Assembly (NCBI GenBank): GCA_014584575.1
Contig: JACTMP010000054.1
Location: 62,001 to 126,000 of the forward strand
From: Chloroflexota bacterium
Lineage (GTDB): Bacteria > Chloroflexota > Anaerolineae > Promineifilales > Promineifilaceae
DNA length: 64,000 nucleotides
Direction of reading: 5' to 3'
Position 1 is the stretch's first letter; every line of letters starts with the position of its first letter. The position numbers and the translations under genes were made by a program. The notes under the pieces are model-generated. The model had not been told where the DNA came from. It saw only the letters and a program-made list of their open reading frames with translations, and ran no database searches. Below, piece after piece: positions 1 through 6,973 of the stretch.

Positions 1-15
1 AATATGTACAAAAGA

Positions 16-42
16 TTGACAAGATGATAGAATTTGTATAAT
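16..42 (+). promoter_or_regulatory. sigma70-like promoter for the first operon
   Basis: A consensus -35 hexamer TTGACA (16-21) and a consensus -10 TATAAT (37-42) are separated by 15 bases, about two shorter than optimal. They sit about 70 bases upstream of the ATG at 114. Both hexamers are seen directly; function is inferred. Confidence 0.5.
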
Positions 43-113
43 ATCAAGAGCATATTGTTTATTGTTTACGACGTATTTCCCATTACGCTAGAAATCTCAA
101 GGAACAACTGACT

Positions 114-704
114 ATGAAGACCGCAATCCTGCATACTTTTTACAACCGCATGATGCCCCTGTTCACGCCGCAGGCCGAGCGAATTTTGGATAGTGTGCAG
201 CCGGCGGCGCTGCAAGACCTGGCTTTTCGGTACACCTTTTCAGTAGATGCTATGGTTAAAATTAGCCACATCATTGAAGATGCCGTCATCCATACGCCGC
301 GCACGGCCGTGCTCCATGCCTCCTTCCAATATCTGTCCCGCATCGTGCCGCAGCAGGCGCGTTACCAGCAGGTGGCCCAGGCGGCCGAAGGGCTGTGGCT
401 CTATTATGCTGCCGACAGCGACCCGGCTCAGATAAGCGCCTTGTTGAAAACGCCCCGTGTATTCAGCATTGACACGACGGATACACCGCTGGTCCATTAC
501 TGGTATGTGGTGGCCTATGGCGGCGGCGTCCATATGACATTACTGGCCCAGGAAATACCATCGTTAGGCGGTAAAGAGCGGTACTATGAAGGGTTTTACA
601 CCTTTGAAGCCGACGCCGCCTACCAGATTTTGCACATCCTGCATCAGATTTATCCGGCCGAAGTCCCCTTGCCCCTGCCGCCGGATTTGGAGCACTATCG
701 GTAA
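114..704 (+). CDS. DICT-like sensory domain protein
   Basis: This 196-residue soluble protein has no signal peptide or membrane segment. The C-terminal half (about residues 85-185) looks like a DICT sensory domain: a Y-x-x-[LV]-A stretch, a conserved hydrophobic core ending in W-Y-V-V-x-Y, an LLAQE strand, and a closing Y-Y-E-G-F-Y-T-F-E motif like the DICT F-E-G-x-W-T-F signature. DICT domains are usually attached to two-component or cyclic-nucleotide signalling proteins and are thought to sense light or redox state; here no output domain is attached. Only two bases separate it from the SRPBCC gene, so the two are probably co-transcribed. The start at 114 follows an AAGGA-type ribosome site. 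The family assignment is from remembered motifs and is tentative. Confidence 0.5.
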   Translation: MKTAILHTFYNRMMPLFTPQAERILDSVQPAALQDLAFRYTFSVDAMVKISHIIEDAVIHTPRTAVLHASFQYLSRIVPQQARYQQVAQAAEGLWLYYAADSDPAQISALLKTPRVFSIDTTDTPLVHYWYVVAYGGGVHMTLLAQEIPSLGGKERYYEGFYTFEADAAYQILHILHQIYPAEVPLPLPPDLEHYR

Positions 705-706
705 TC

Positions 707-1189
707 ATGACCCCATTTGACTTTCATTTCACCGTATCTGCACCGCTCACGGCCGTACACGATTTCCACCACGACACGCGCATCCTGAAAAAGCTGACGC
801 CGCCGCCGCTTTTTGTGCAGATTCACTCTTTTGAGCCGTTGGCTGAAGGGTCGCGGGCGGAATTTACGCTCTGGTTTGGGCCGCTGCCGCTGCGCTGGAC
901 GGCCGTACACCATCACGTCGGCCCTCACGGTTTTACTGACCGCCAGGAGCAGGGGCCGCTCAAATCGTGGGAACATACACACCGTTTTACGGCCGTTGAC
1001 GCCCACACCACCCGCGTTCACGAACGGATTGTGTACGAACATTCTCCCGGCCGGGGTGGCTGGCTCAGCCGCCTGCTGTTCAACAAACCCGGCCTGTACC
1101 TGCTTTTCACCGCCCGCAAATGGCTCACCCGTTACCATCTGCGCCATGCTGCTGCCCATGCCTGGCAATCTCGTGGTGAAAGCCATTAA
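707..1189 (+). CDS. SRPBCC (START/polyketide cyclase-like) ligand-binding protein
   Basis: This 160-residue protein has the alternating beta pattern and long C-terminal helix of the SRPBCC fold, which binds hydrophobic ligands in a deep pocket. An N-terminal F-x-F-x-V-S-A-P strand, a middle strand repeat with P-L-x-W and T-x-V-H-E-R-I-x-Y, and a final amphipathic helix rich in R, H and A fit the family. It starts two bases after the preceding stop and is followed by a flavoprotein desaturase-like gene. A role in carrying or modifying an isoprenoid or lipid substrate with that enzyme is plausible but only inferred from position. The ligand cannot be read from the sequence. Confidence 0.6.
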   Translation: MTPFDFHFTVSAPLTAVHDFHHDTRILKKLTPPPLFVQIHSFEPLAEGSRAEFTLWFGPLPLRWTAVHHHVGPHGFTDRQEQGPLKSWEHTHRFTAVDAHTTRVHERIVYEHSPGRGGWLSRLLFNKPGLYLLFTARKWLTRYHLRHAAAHAWQSRGESH

Positions 1190-1197
1190 CCCCCTGC

Positions 1198-1252
1198 GGG
1201 CAGGTGGCAGGTTGCAAGTCACCTGCAACATGCAACCTGCCACCTGCAACGA
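1198..1252. repeat. intergenic inverted tandem repeat, GCAGGTGGCAGGTTGCA type
   Basis: A run of CAGGTGGCAGGTTGCA followed at once by its inverted copy (TGCAACCTGCCACCTGCAA). It fills the gap between the SRPBCC gene and the desaturase gene and could fold as a long hairpin. It belongs to the genome-wide class of self-inverted arrays in this window. Confidence 0.75.
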
Positions 1253-1260
1253 GTGACCTT

Positions 1261-2760
1261 ATGCCCCACTCTCTCATCATCGGCGGCGGTATTGGCGGCC
1301 TGACGACAGCAGCTTTACTGCTTCAAGCCGGACACCGGGTGACGGTGTTGGAGGCTCACGTCTACCCTGGCGGCTGCGCCGGGACGTTTTTCCACAAAGG
1401 ATTTCGGTTCGATGCTGGCACTACTCTGGCCGGTGGTTTTGCACCCGGCGGCCCCCATGCCCGGCTGGCGGAGATGCTGGATTTAACCTGGCCCGTTGAC
1501 CCTGTTGATCCGGCCTGGGTGGTGCATCTGCCGGACGGCCGTGCCGTTACCCAATGGGCCGACCCGGCACGTTGGCGCGCCGAACGGCGGGCGGCATTCC
1601 CCCAGGCCGAACCCTTCTGGCAAACGCAGGAAAAGTTGGCGGCGCTGGCCTGGGATGTCTCCTCACGGCCGTTTCCCTGGCCGCCCCAATCCACTGCTGA
1701 CGTGTTGGCCCTGGCGCGGGCGCTGCGGCCACAAACCACGCGGGCATTACCCTACCTGTTCCGCACCATCGGCCAGATTGCACCGGCAGACGATCCCCTT
1801 TTCCGCGCTTTTTTGGATGCACAACTGCTCATTTCGGCGCAGACCACCAGCCAGGACGCCCACGCCCTGTATGGCAGCGCCGCCCTCGACCTGCCCCGCC
1901 GCGGCGTCAACCATGTGCGGGGCGGCATGGGCGCGCTGGCGAAGACGCTGGTGGCCTGGATTCGCCAGCACGGGGGAGCGGTGCATTTCCGGCAGCAGGT
2001 GGCGCGGATTACAGTGGAGAAGGGACGGGCAACGGCCGTGACCACCCGCAAAGGTCACTGTTTTGCCGCCGACCATATCATTGCCAACGTCACTCCCTGG
2101 GCGCTGAACGACTTATTGGGCCAGGCAGCGCCGCGCTCCTTGCAGGCAGAGACGCAGCATCGCCCCCCAACCTGGGGCGCATTCACCCTTTACCTGGGGT
2201 TGGAGGAGCGGTATTTGCCCGCAGACCTGGCGACGCATCATCAGGTGATTGTGGGCCACACACGGCCGTTGGGGGAGGGCAACAGCGTCTTCATTTCATT
2301 GTCAGAACCAGGAGATACTGGCCGCGCCCCGGAGGGAATGCGGGCGGCGACATTGTCTACCCATACGGCCGTGACTCCCTGGCAGCAGCTTCGCCAGGCC
2401 GGATCCCCCGCCGCCTACTGTGAACGGCGCGAGGTGTACATGAACCGGCTGCTGGCGGCGGCCGAACCGGCCATCCCCGGCATCCGCCGCGCTGTGCGGC
2501 TCAGTTTGCCGGGCACACCGGTAACGTTTGCGTATTACACGCGACGGCCGTCGGGCATGGTGGGTGGCTTTCCCCAGACTTCCCTCTTTCAGGCGCGCGG
2601 CCCGGCAACCGGCATCCCCAATCTATGGCTGGTGGGCGACTCCATATTTCCCGGCCAATCTACAGCCGGGGTAACGTTGGGTGGGATGCGGGTGGCGACG
2701 GCCGTGTTATCAGGGCATCAGGTGGCGCATCATGTCGGCGACGGCCGTGTACACCGGTGA
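1261..2760 (+). CDS. FAD-dependent carotenoid desaturase/isomerase-like oxidoreductase (CrtI/CrtD family)
   Basis: This 499-residue flavoprotein opens with the dinucleotide-binding motif I-I-G-G-G-I-G-G-L (residues 5-13), a second E-A-x-x-x-P-G-G-C-A-G-T motif and the F-R-F-D-A-G-T-T strand typical of phytoene-desaturase-like enzymes. Near the C-terminus, W-L-V-G-D-S-I-F-P-G-Q-S-T-A-G-V is the conserved second FAD-contact motif. Members desaturate or isomerise carotenoids at the membrane; the substrate here is unknown. I chose ATG 1261 because the frame upstream runs through the intergenic repeat. The 3' end overlaps the convergent CooC-type gene by about 50 bases. No other carotenoid genes are visible in the window. 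Confidence 0.75.
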   Translation: MPHSLIIGGGIGGLTTAALLLQAGHRVTVLEAHVYPGGCAGTFFHKGFRFDAGTTLAGGFAPGGPHARLAEMLDLTWPVDPVDPAWVVHLPDGRAVTQWADPARWRAERRAAFPQAEPFWQTQEKLAALAWDVSSRPFPWPPQSTADVLALARALRPQTTRALPYLFRTIGQIAPADDPLFRAFLDAQLLISAQTTSQDAHALYGSAALDLPRRGVNHVRGGMGALAKTLVAWIRQHGGAVHFRQQVARITVEKGRATAVTTRKGHCFAADHIIANVTPWALNDLLGQAAPRSLQAETQHRPPTWGAFTLYLGLEERYLPADLATHHQVIVGHTRPLGEGNSVFISLSEPGDTGRAPEGMRAATLSTHTAVTPWQQLRQAGSPAAYCERREVYMNRLLAAAEPAIPGIRRAVRLSLPGTPVTFAYYTRRPSGMVGGFPQTSLFQARGPATGIPNLWLVGDSIFPGQSTAGVTLGGMRVATAVLSGHQVAHHVGDGRVHR

Positions 2761-3498
2761 ATCGTCGGGCAATTCGATTAACGGCCGTCCGCTGTATTCA
2801 AACACCACCAACTCCTCATCCGCCGGTACCAGCCCCAACAGCGGCACATCCATCTGCCCGATACGCTGCTGCAACGGCAGCGGCAGTTCCAGCGGCGCCC
2901 GATTGAGCACCAAATAGCTATTGGCGATGTGAATGTCCAGTTCGTGCCGGAAGGCGGCAATGCGTTCGGCGGCCACAATCCCCCGCTGCGTGGCGTCGCT
3001 GACGATGATCAGGTGATCCACGTCCCGCGTGGTGCGGCGGCTGAGATGCTCCATGCCCGCTTCGTTGTCAATGACCACGTACCGGTACTGACGGCTGAGG
3101 CTGTCTATCACCTCGCGCAAATTGTGGTTCACGGCGCAGTAACAGCCCGGCCCTTCTGGCTGGCCCATGGCGATCAGGTCAAAGCGGTCGCCCTCCGCTA
3201 ACGAGGAGCGCACACTGTAATCCAGGTACTCCCGTTTGCTCACACCGCCAGACAATGCCCCCATCGCCGCCCCCGTGGCCGTGAGCGACTGTTTCACCTG
3301 GGCTAACATATCTTCCCGAATCTCGCCAATCGTCCAGCCCAGTTCCAGCCCCAACACCATGTTCAAATTGCTACTGGGGTCGGCGTCAATGGCCAGCACG
3401 GAACCAGACTGGTTCTGTGCCAGATATTTAATCATCATGCCGGCGATGGTGGTTTTACCCACCCCGCCTTTTCCGGCTAAGGCAATGGTTGTGGTCAT
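2710..3498 (-). CDS. CooC/AcsF-type nickel-insertion ATPase (second copy)
   Basis: This 262-residue MinD/SIMIBI-class P-loop ATPase has a deviant Walker A G-K-G-G-V-G-K-T-T at residues 9-17, a D-A-D-P-S-S switch I segment near 38-43, and a CxC pair (C119, C121) in the sequence G-P-G-C-Y-C-A. In CooC the CxC pair binds nickel at the dimer interface and delivers it to CO dehydrogenase; the paralogue AcsF does this for acetyl-CoA synthase. It is the last gene of the Wood-Ljungdahl operon, directly behind another CooC-type gene. One copy may serve CooS and the other AcsB, but which is which cannot be decided here. ATG 3498 starts the conserved MTTTIALAGKGG segment; longer reading enters the intergenic repeat. 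Confidence 0.85.
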   Translation of the reverse strand: MTTTIALAGKGGVGKTTIAGMMIKYLAQNQSGSVLAIDADPSSNLNMVLGLELGWTIGEIREDMLAQVKQSLTATGAAMGALSGGVSKREYLDYSVRSSLAEGDRFDLIAMGQPEGPGCYCAVNHNLREVIDSLSRQYRYVVIDNEAGMEHLSRRTTRDVDHLIIVSDATQRGIVAAERIAAFRHELDIHIANSYLVLNRAPLELPLPLQQRIGQMDVPLLGLVPADEELVVFEYSGRPLIELPDDSPVYTAVADMMRHLMP

Positions 3499-3507
3499 GG
3501 TTTTGAT

Positions 3508-3578
3508 GAGATTGGGAGACTGAGAGATTGGGAGATTGCCCCTCCAACCTCTCAATCTCCTAATCTCCTAATCTCTCC
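3508..3578. repeat. intergenic inverted tandem repeat, GAGATTGG type
   Basis: A tandem of GAGATTGG-like units followed after a short loop by the inverted CCAATCTC-like units. It lies between the two CooC-type genes and supplies the last codons and TAG stop of the upstream one. Confidence 0.85.
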
Positions 3579-4327
3579 ATCATCCTCTTCGTTTCTTCTC
3601 TTAAAACGGGCACATGGTCATACACGGCCGTACCCATCCGATCTGCTTCCTGTACCCCGGCGTCTGTGGGCAGGAGTCCTAAAATGGGCATCCCGGCGGC
3701 CTGGGCACGCAGGAATTCGGCTTCGGCCTGGCTGCCCATCTTGTTGCCCACCAGCCACAGCCGTTCCAGGCCAATATCATGCGCGAGTTTTTGAATTTGT
3801 ACGGCCGTGCCTACACTTCTTCTCGTCGGCTCTACCACAATCAACAACGCATCCACAAAATCCACCGTCGCCCGCCCCAAATGTTCCACCCCGGCATACA
3901 TATCCAGGATCAACACCTCATCTTTGCGGAAAAGCAAATGGGTGAACAACGTCTTGAGCATGGCGCTCTCTGGGCAGATACAGCCGGAACCGCCCGTCTC
4001 CACCGCTCCCATTTCCAGCAGCCGCACGCCACGATGCACCACGCTGAACCGTTCGGGAATATCGTCTACGCGCGGATTGAGGGTAAAAAAGCCGCCAAAC
4101 GACCCCGGCTGCGCCCCGGTGCGTTCGGCGATCAGCTCTTCCATCTCCACAATCGGCCGCAGCCGCGTCCGCAGCTCCGCCGGGAAGCCCAATGCCCCCG
4201 CCAGGCAGGGCGACGGATCGGCATCCACCGCCAACACCTGCTGCCCGGCGTCGGCATAAGCCTGCGCCAGCAGCGCCGCCAGCGTCGTCTTGCCCACACC
4301 CCCTTTGCCACTAATTGCTAATTTCAT
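3560..4327 (-). CDS. cooC: CooC-type CO dehydrogenase nickel-insertion ATPase
   Basis: This 255-residue P-loop ATPase begins MKLAISGKGGVGKTT, the deviant Walker A of the MinD/NifH/CooC class. A-V-D-A-D-P-S (residues 33-39) is the switch I region, and a CxC pair is present at C116/C118 in G-S-G-C-I-C-P-E. In CooC these cysteines coordinate nickel between two subunits and ATP hydrolysis drives maturation of the nickel-iron C-cluster of CO dehydrogenase. It sits near the 3' end of the operon, between the MetV-MetF fusion and the second copy. The last residues (E-R-L-G-D) and the TAG stop are written in the GAGATTAGGAGATTAG intergenic repeat, so the native C-terminus may have been altered by repeat spread. 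Confidence 0.88.
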   Translation of the reverse strand: MKLAISGKGGVGKTTLAALLAQAYADAGQQVLAVDADPSPCLAGALGFPAELRTRLRPIVEMEELIAERTGAQPGSFGGFFTLNPRVDDIPERFSVVHRGVRLLEMGAVETGGSGCICPESAMLKTLFTHLLFRKDEVLILDMYAGVEHLGRATVDFVDALLIVVEPTRRSVGTAVQIQKLAHDIGLERLWLVGNKMGSQAEAEFLRAQAAGMPILGLLPTDAGVQEADRMGTAVYDHVPVLREETKRMMERLGD

Positions 4328-4343
4328 TCGCTATTGACCAAAA

Positions 4344-4434
4344 AATTAACCACAGATTTTACGGATGTGACAGATGCCAACGGATAAAAAAATCCGTAAA
4401 AATCTGCCCAATCCGTCCGATCCGTGGTTAATTC
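4344..4434. repeat. intergenic inverted repeat, ACGGAT/ATCCGT type
   Basis: AATTAACCACNGAT ends are mirrored by ATCCGTGGTTAATT, and the interior has ACGGAT and ATCCGT words in opposite orientation. It separates cooC from the MetV-MetF gene and contains the latter's TAA stop. Confidence 0.75.
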
Positions 4435-5897
4435 AAACATAGCTCCGGCTGCGCCAGTTGCGGTCGGGCCAGACCCGCCTCAGTGACAATACGCGGCACA
4501 ATCTCTTCCCAGCCCACCGCCATCAGGTGAATGCCGTTCACGCCCTGTTTGCCCTTGATCGCCTCGATGAGTTCCAGGGCAATCTGCACCCCTTCTTCGG
4601 CCACGCCATCCCCGGCTGCTTCCAGCCGCTTGAGGATGGGCTGCGGAATGAAAACGCCGGGCACGTCATCGTTCATGTAGTGGGCCATTTTCAAGGTCTT
4701 GAGCGGCGTAATGCCGATGAGGATGTATACCTTGTCCAAGATATTGCGTTTTGCCAGTTCGTTCAGCCAGATTTCCAGCCCGTCCGGGTCATAGACCAGG
4801 TTGGTCTGGAAGAACTGCGCCCCGGCGTTCACCTTTTTGTGTTCGCGGATGGCCTGGAATTCGGGGCGGGAAGCGAAGGGCGCGCCGGCCGCGCCCAGGA
4901 AAAATTGGGGACGGAATTTGAGGTTACGGCCGTCCAGATACTTCCCCTCATCCCGCATCCGCCGCAAAATCCAGAGCATCTGCACCGCGTCAATGTCAAT
5001 CACGTCCATCCGGCCCTGCGGCGGCGGCCCCATGCGGGCATGGTCGCCGGACAGACAAAGGATGTTGCGAATGCCCAGCGCGCTGGCCCCCAGCACTTCG
5101 GCCTGCAAGCCGGTGCGGGTGCGGTCGCGGGCGGCAATTTGCAGCACCGGTTCGGCGTCGTGTTGCAGCGCCATCGTGGAGCAGGCAATGGAGGACATAC
5201 GCGGCGTGGCCGAGGGACAGTCGGTGAAGTTGACGGCGGCTACATACGGCCGTACCAGCTCCACATTACGGCACATCGCCCCCGTAGCCGCGCTCAGCGG
5301 CGGCGCAACCTCGGCCGTCACCACAAATTCACCCGCCTTTAGCCGTCGCTCCAGTTCCGAAACTGGTTCATCGTAAGCGGGTGCGTGGTATTCGGCGTCA
5401 CCCTGCCACCAATCCGGCTGGCGCACCGGGCGAAAGACGGCGTCCCAGGTGGCAGCGCGGGCTTCTTTGTCCCGTTTCACCAGGGCAGTGAACACCTTTT
5501 TGGTGCCCACCACCTGCACCTGCCGCATCACGTCGCCCCACGTCTCGCCACCTACCTTGTCCCAATCCAGCGGCGGCAGCACTTCCAGCAGCATCTCCTG
5601 CCGCCCCATTTTGAAGGCGCGCTCGTAGATTTCATACCAGATGCACGGCCGTGTCTCATCCACGTAACAATGTGCTTCCGTCGAGCCGCCGCACGGCCCA
5701 TTACGCGCTCCCTTGGGGCACTCCATCGGGCAGATAAAGGCCGTCTCTTGCAGCAAACAATTGCCACACATGCGGCAGCCAAACAGCGGCCCTTTGCTCA
5801 CGCGCTCCACAAAAGCCAGCGCCCGCTGCCCCTTGCTCACTTTCTTAAACGGATAATAGGCCGGCTGCCAGCGCCGTCCGGGGGTAAAGAGAGGCAT
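4428..5897 (-). CDS. MetV-MetF fusion: methylenetetrahydrofolate reductase with N-terminal zinc/iron-sulfur MetV domain
   Basis: This protein should reduce 5,10-methylene-THF to 5-methyl-THF, the last step of the methyl branch. Residues about 10-100 are a MetV (MTHFR_C) domain with eight cysteines (41, 44, 47, 56, 60, 69, 77, 85) in a C-R-M-C-G-N-C ... C-P-x-x-C-P-K-G ... G-P-C-G-G pattern. Residues about 185-480 are a MetF TIM barrel with V-V-T-A-E-V-A-P-P and an L-C-L-S-G-D-H strand. In Moorella and relatives MetV and MetF are separate subunits; here they are one 489-residue chain. A strong AAGGAGG ribosome site lies seven bases before ATG 5897. There is no NAD(P)H domain, so the electron donor is unknown; the flavoprotein encoded just upstream is a candidate partner. 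Confidence 0.85.
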   Translation of the reverse strand: MPLFTPGRRWQPAYYPFKKVSKGQRALAFVERVSKGPLFGCRMCGNCLLQETAFICPMECPKGARNGPCGGSTEAHCYVDETRPCIWYEIYERAFKMGRQEMLLEVLPPLDWDKVGGETWGDVMRQVQVVGTKKVFTALVKRDKEARAATWDAVFRPVRQPDWWQGDAEYHAPAYDEPVSELERRLKAGEFVVTAEVAPPLSAATGAMCRNVELVRPYVAAVNFTDCPSATPRMSSIACSTMALQHDAEPVLQIAARDRTRTGLQAEVLGASALGIRNILCLSGDHARMGPPPQGRMDVIDIDAVQMLWILRRMRDEGKYLDGRNLKFRPQFFLGAAGAPFASRPEFQAIREHKKVNAGAQFFQTNLVYDPDGLEIWLNELAKRNILDKVYILIGITPLKTLKMAHYMNDDVPGVFIPQPILKRLEAAGDGVAEEGVQIALELIEAIKGKQGVNGIHLMAVGWEEIVPRIVTEAGLARPQLAQPELCLN

Positions 5898-5911
5898 ATC
5901 AACCTCCTTCT

Positions 5912-5980
5912 GAGATTAGAGATTGGGTGATTGGAGATTGGGAAATCTCTAATCTCCCAATCTCCTAATCTCCAATCTCT
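5912..5980. repeat. intergenic inverted tandem repeat, GAGATTGG type
   Basis: Direct units GAGATTAGAGATTGG are followed by inverted units CCAATCTCCTAATCTCC. It lies between the flavoprotein gene and metVF and includes the TAG stop of the flavoprotein. Confidence 0.85.
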
Positions 5981-6884
5981 ACAACATCGGCAACAAGTAG
6001 TCATACGCACTCAGCGCCGCTTTCACGCCTTCGCCGACCGCCACCAACACCTGCTCGGCGTAAATGTTGGTCACGTCGCCAGCGGCGAAGATGCCGGGCA
6101 CACTGGTACGGGCGTATGGATCAACTTTGATGAAGCCACGGCCGTCCAGTTCCACCAGCCCCGCCACCATTTGTGTATTCGGCCGTAGCCCTTTCTCCAC
6201 AAAGGTGCCGTCCGCTTCCAACTTCGTCTCCTGGCCCAACCGGTCTTTGACCACCACCGTGTGGCAGTAGCCGTTGCCTTCCACCCGTGCCACCTGGTAA
6301 TGGGGCAAGATGGTGACGTTAGCCGCCGTCTGTAACTTCTGCCCCAACGGTGTGTGCAGCGCCCGCTCCGACGGCCCTACCACATGCACATGGTGCGCCA
6401 CCGTCGCCAGTTCCGCCGCCGAACGCAGCGCCAATTCGTCCTCGCCAATGACCACCGCGTCCTTGTCAATAAACAGCGGCGCATAGCTCAAAGCCGAGTA
6501 ACACAACCCTTTGGACAGGTATTCCCGCTCGCCGGGCACGTTCAACCACTCCTGGCGTGTGCCCGTGGCCAGCACCACCGCCCGCGTCTCCAGCTCGCTG
6601 CCCTGCATGGTGCGCACGACAAAACCATCTATTGTTTTCTGCACCTGCTCTACCCGATCCATCAAACGAGTAAAGTGCAGGTACTCCAGTTCACTCTTAA
6701 ACTTATTCACCACTTCGATGCCGCGAATCACCTGGTAGCTTTCCACGTCCGGCAGATTGAGGTGATAGTTCGTCTTGCCGCCCAAATCCTCGGAAACGAG
6801 CAGCACATTCAACCGTTTACGAATGGCATAAATGGCCGCCGTCAAGCCCGCCGGCCCACCACCAATGACAATTAAATCGTACAT
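5979..6884 (-). CDS. thioredoxin-reductase-like FAD oxidoreductase lacking redox cysteines
   Basis: This 301-residue protein has the low-molecular-weight thioredoxin reductase layout: V-I-G-G-G-P-A-G-L (residues 6-14) for FAD, a V-L-A-T-G-T motif, and a terminal G-I-F-A-A-G-D-V FAD motif. Where thioredoxin reductases have C-A-T-C, this chain reads S-A-L-S (G-L-C-Y-S-A-L-S-Y), so the disulfide is gone. The usual GGGDSA NAD(P)H motif is replaced by G-E-D-E-L-A. It is therefore probably not a thioredoxin reductase. Its place between malic enzyme and metVF suggests an electron-transfer flavoprotein for the acetyl-CoA pathway, possibly with ferredoxin or MetVF; that is inference from context. A good AAGGAGG site precedes ATG 6884. 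Confidence 0.8.
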   Translation of the reverse strand: MYDLIVIGGGPAGLTAAIYAIRKRLNVLLVSEDLGGKTNYHLNLPDVESYQVIRGIEVVNKFKSELEYLHFTRLMDRVEQVQKTIDGFVVRTMQGSELETRAVVLATGTRQEWLNVPGEREYLSKGLCYSALSYAPLFIDKDAVVIGEDELALRSAAELATVAHHVHVVGPSERALHTPLGQKLQTAANVTILPHYQVARVEGNGYCHTVVVKDRLGQETKLEADGTFVEKGLRPNTQMVAGLVELDGRGFIKVDPYARTSVPGIFAAGDVTNIYAEQVLVAVGEGVKAALSAYDYLLPML

Positions 6885-6903
6885 TTCGAGCCTCCTTTCA
6901 GGA

Positions 6904-6973
6904 GGAGATTGGAGATTGGTGATTAGAGATTATGGTACGCAAATCTCCAATCTCTAATCTCCAATCTCTAATT
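6904..6973. repeat. intergenic inverted tandem repeat, GAGATTGG type
   Basis: GGAGATTGGAGATTGG units are followed after a loop by AATCTCCAATCTCTAATC. It lies between malic enzyme and the flavoprotein; the malic enzyme TAG stop is inside it. Confidence 0.85.

Noticed and set aside
3508..3578. Rho-independent terminators at the GAGATT-type arrays
   Set aside because: The arrays lie inside an evident operon, lack T tracts and also occur inside open reading frames.
5979..6884. Thioredoxin reductase (trxB)
   Set aside because: Both active-site cysteines and the usual NADPH motif are missing.
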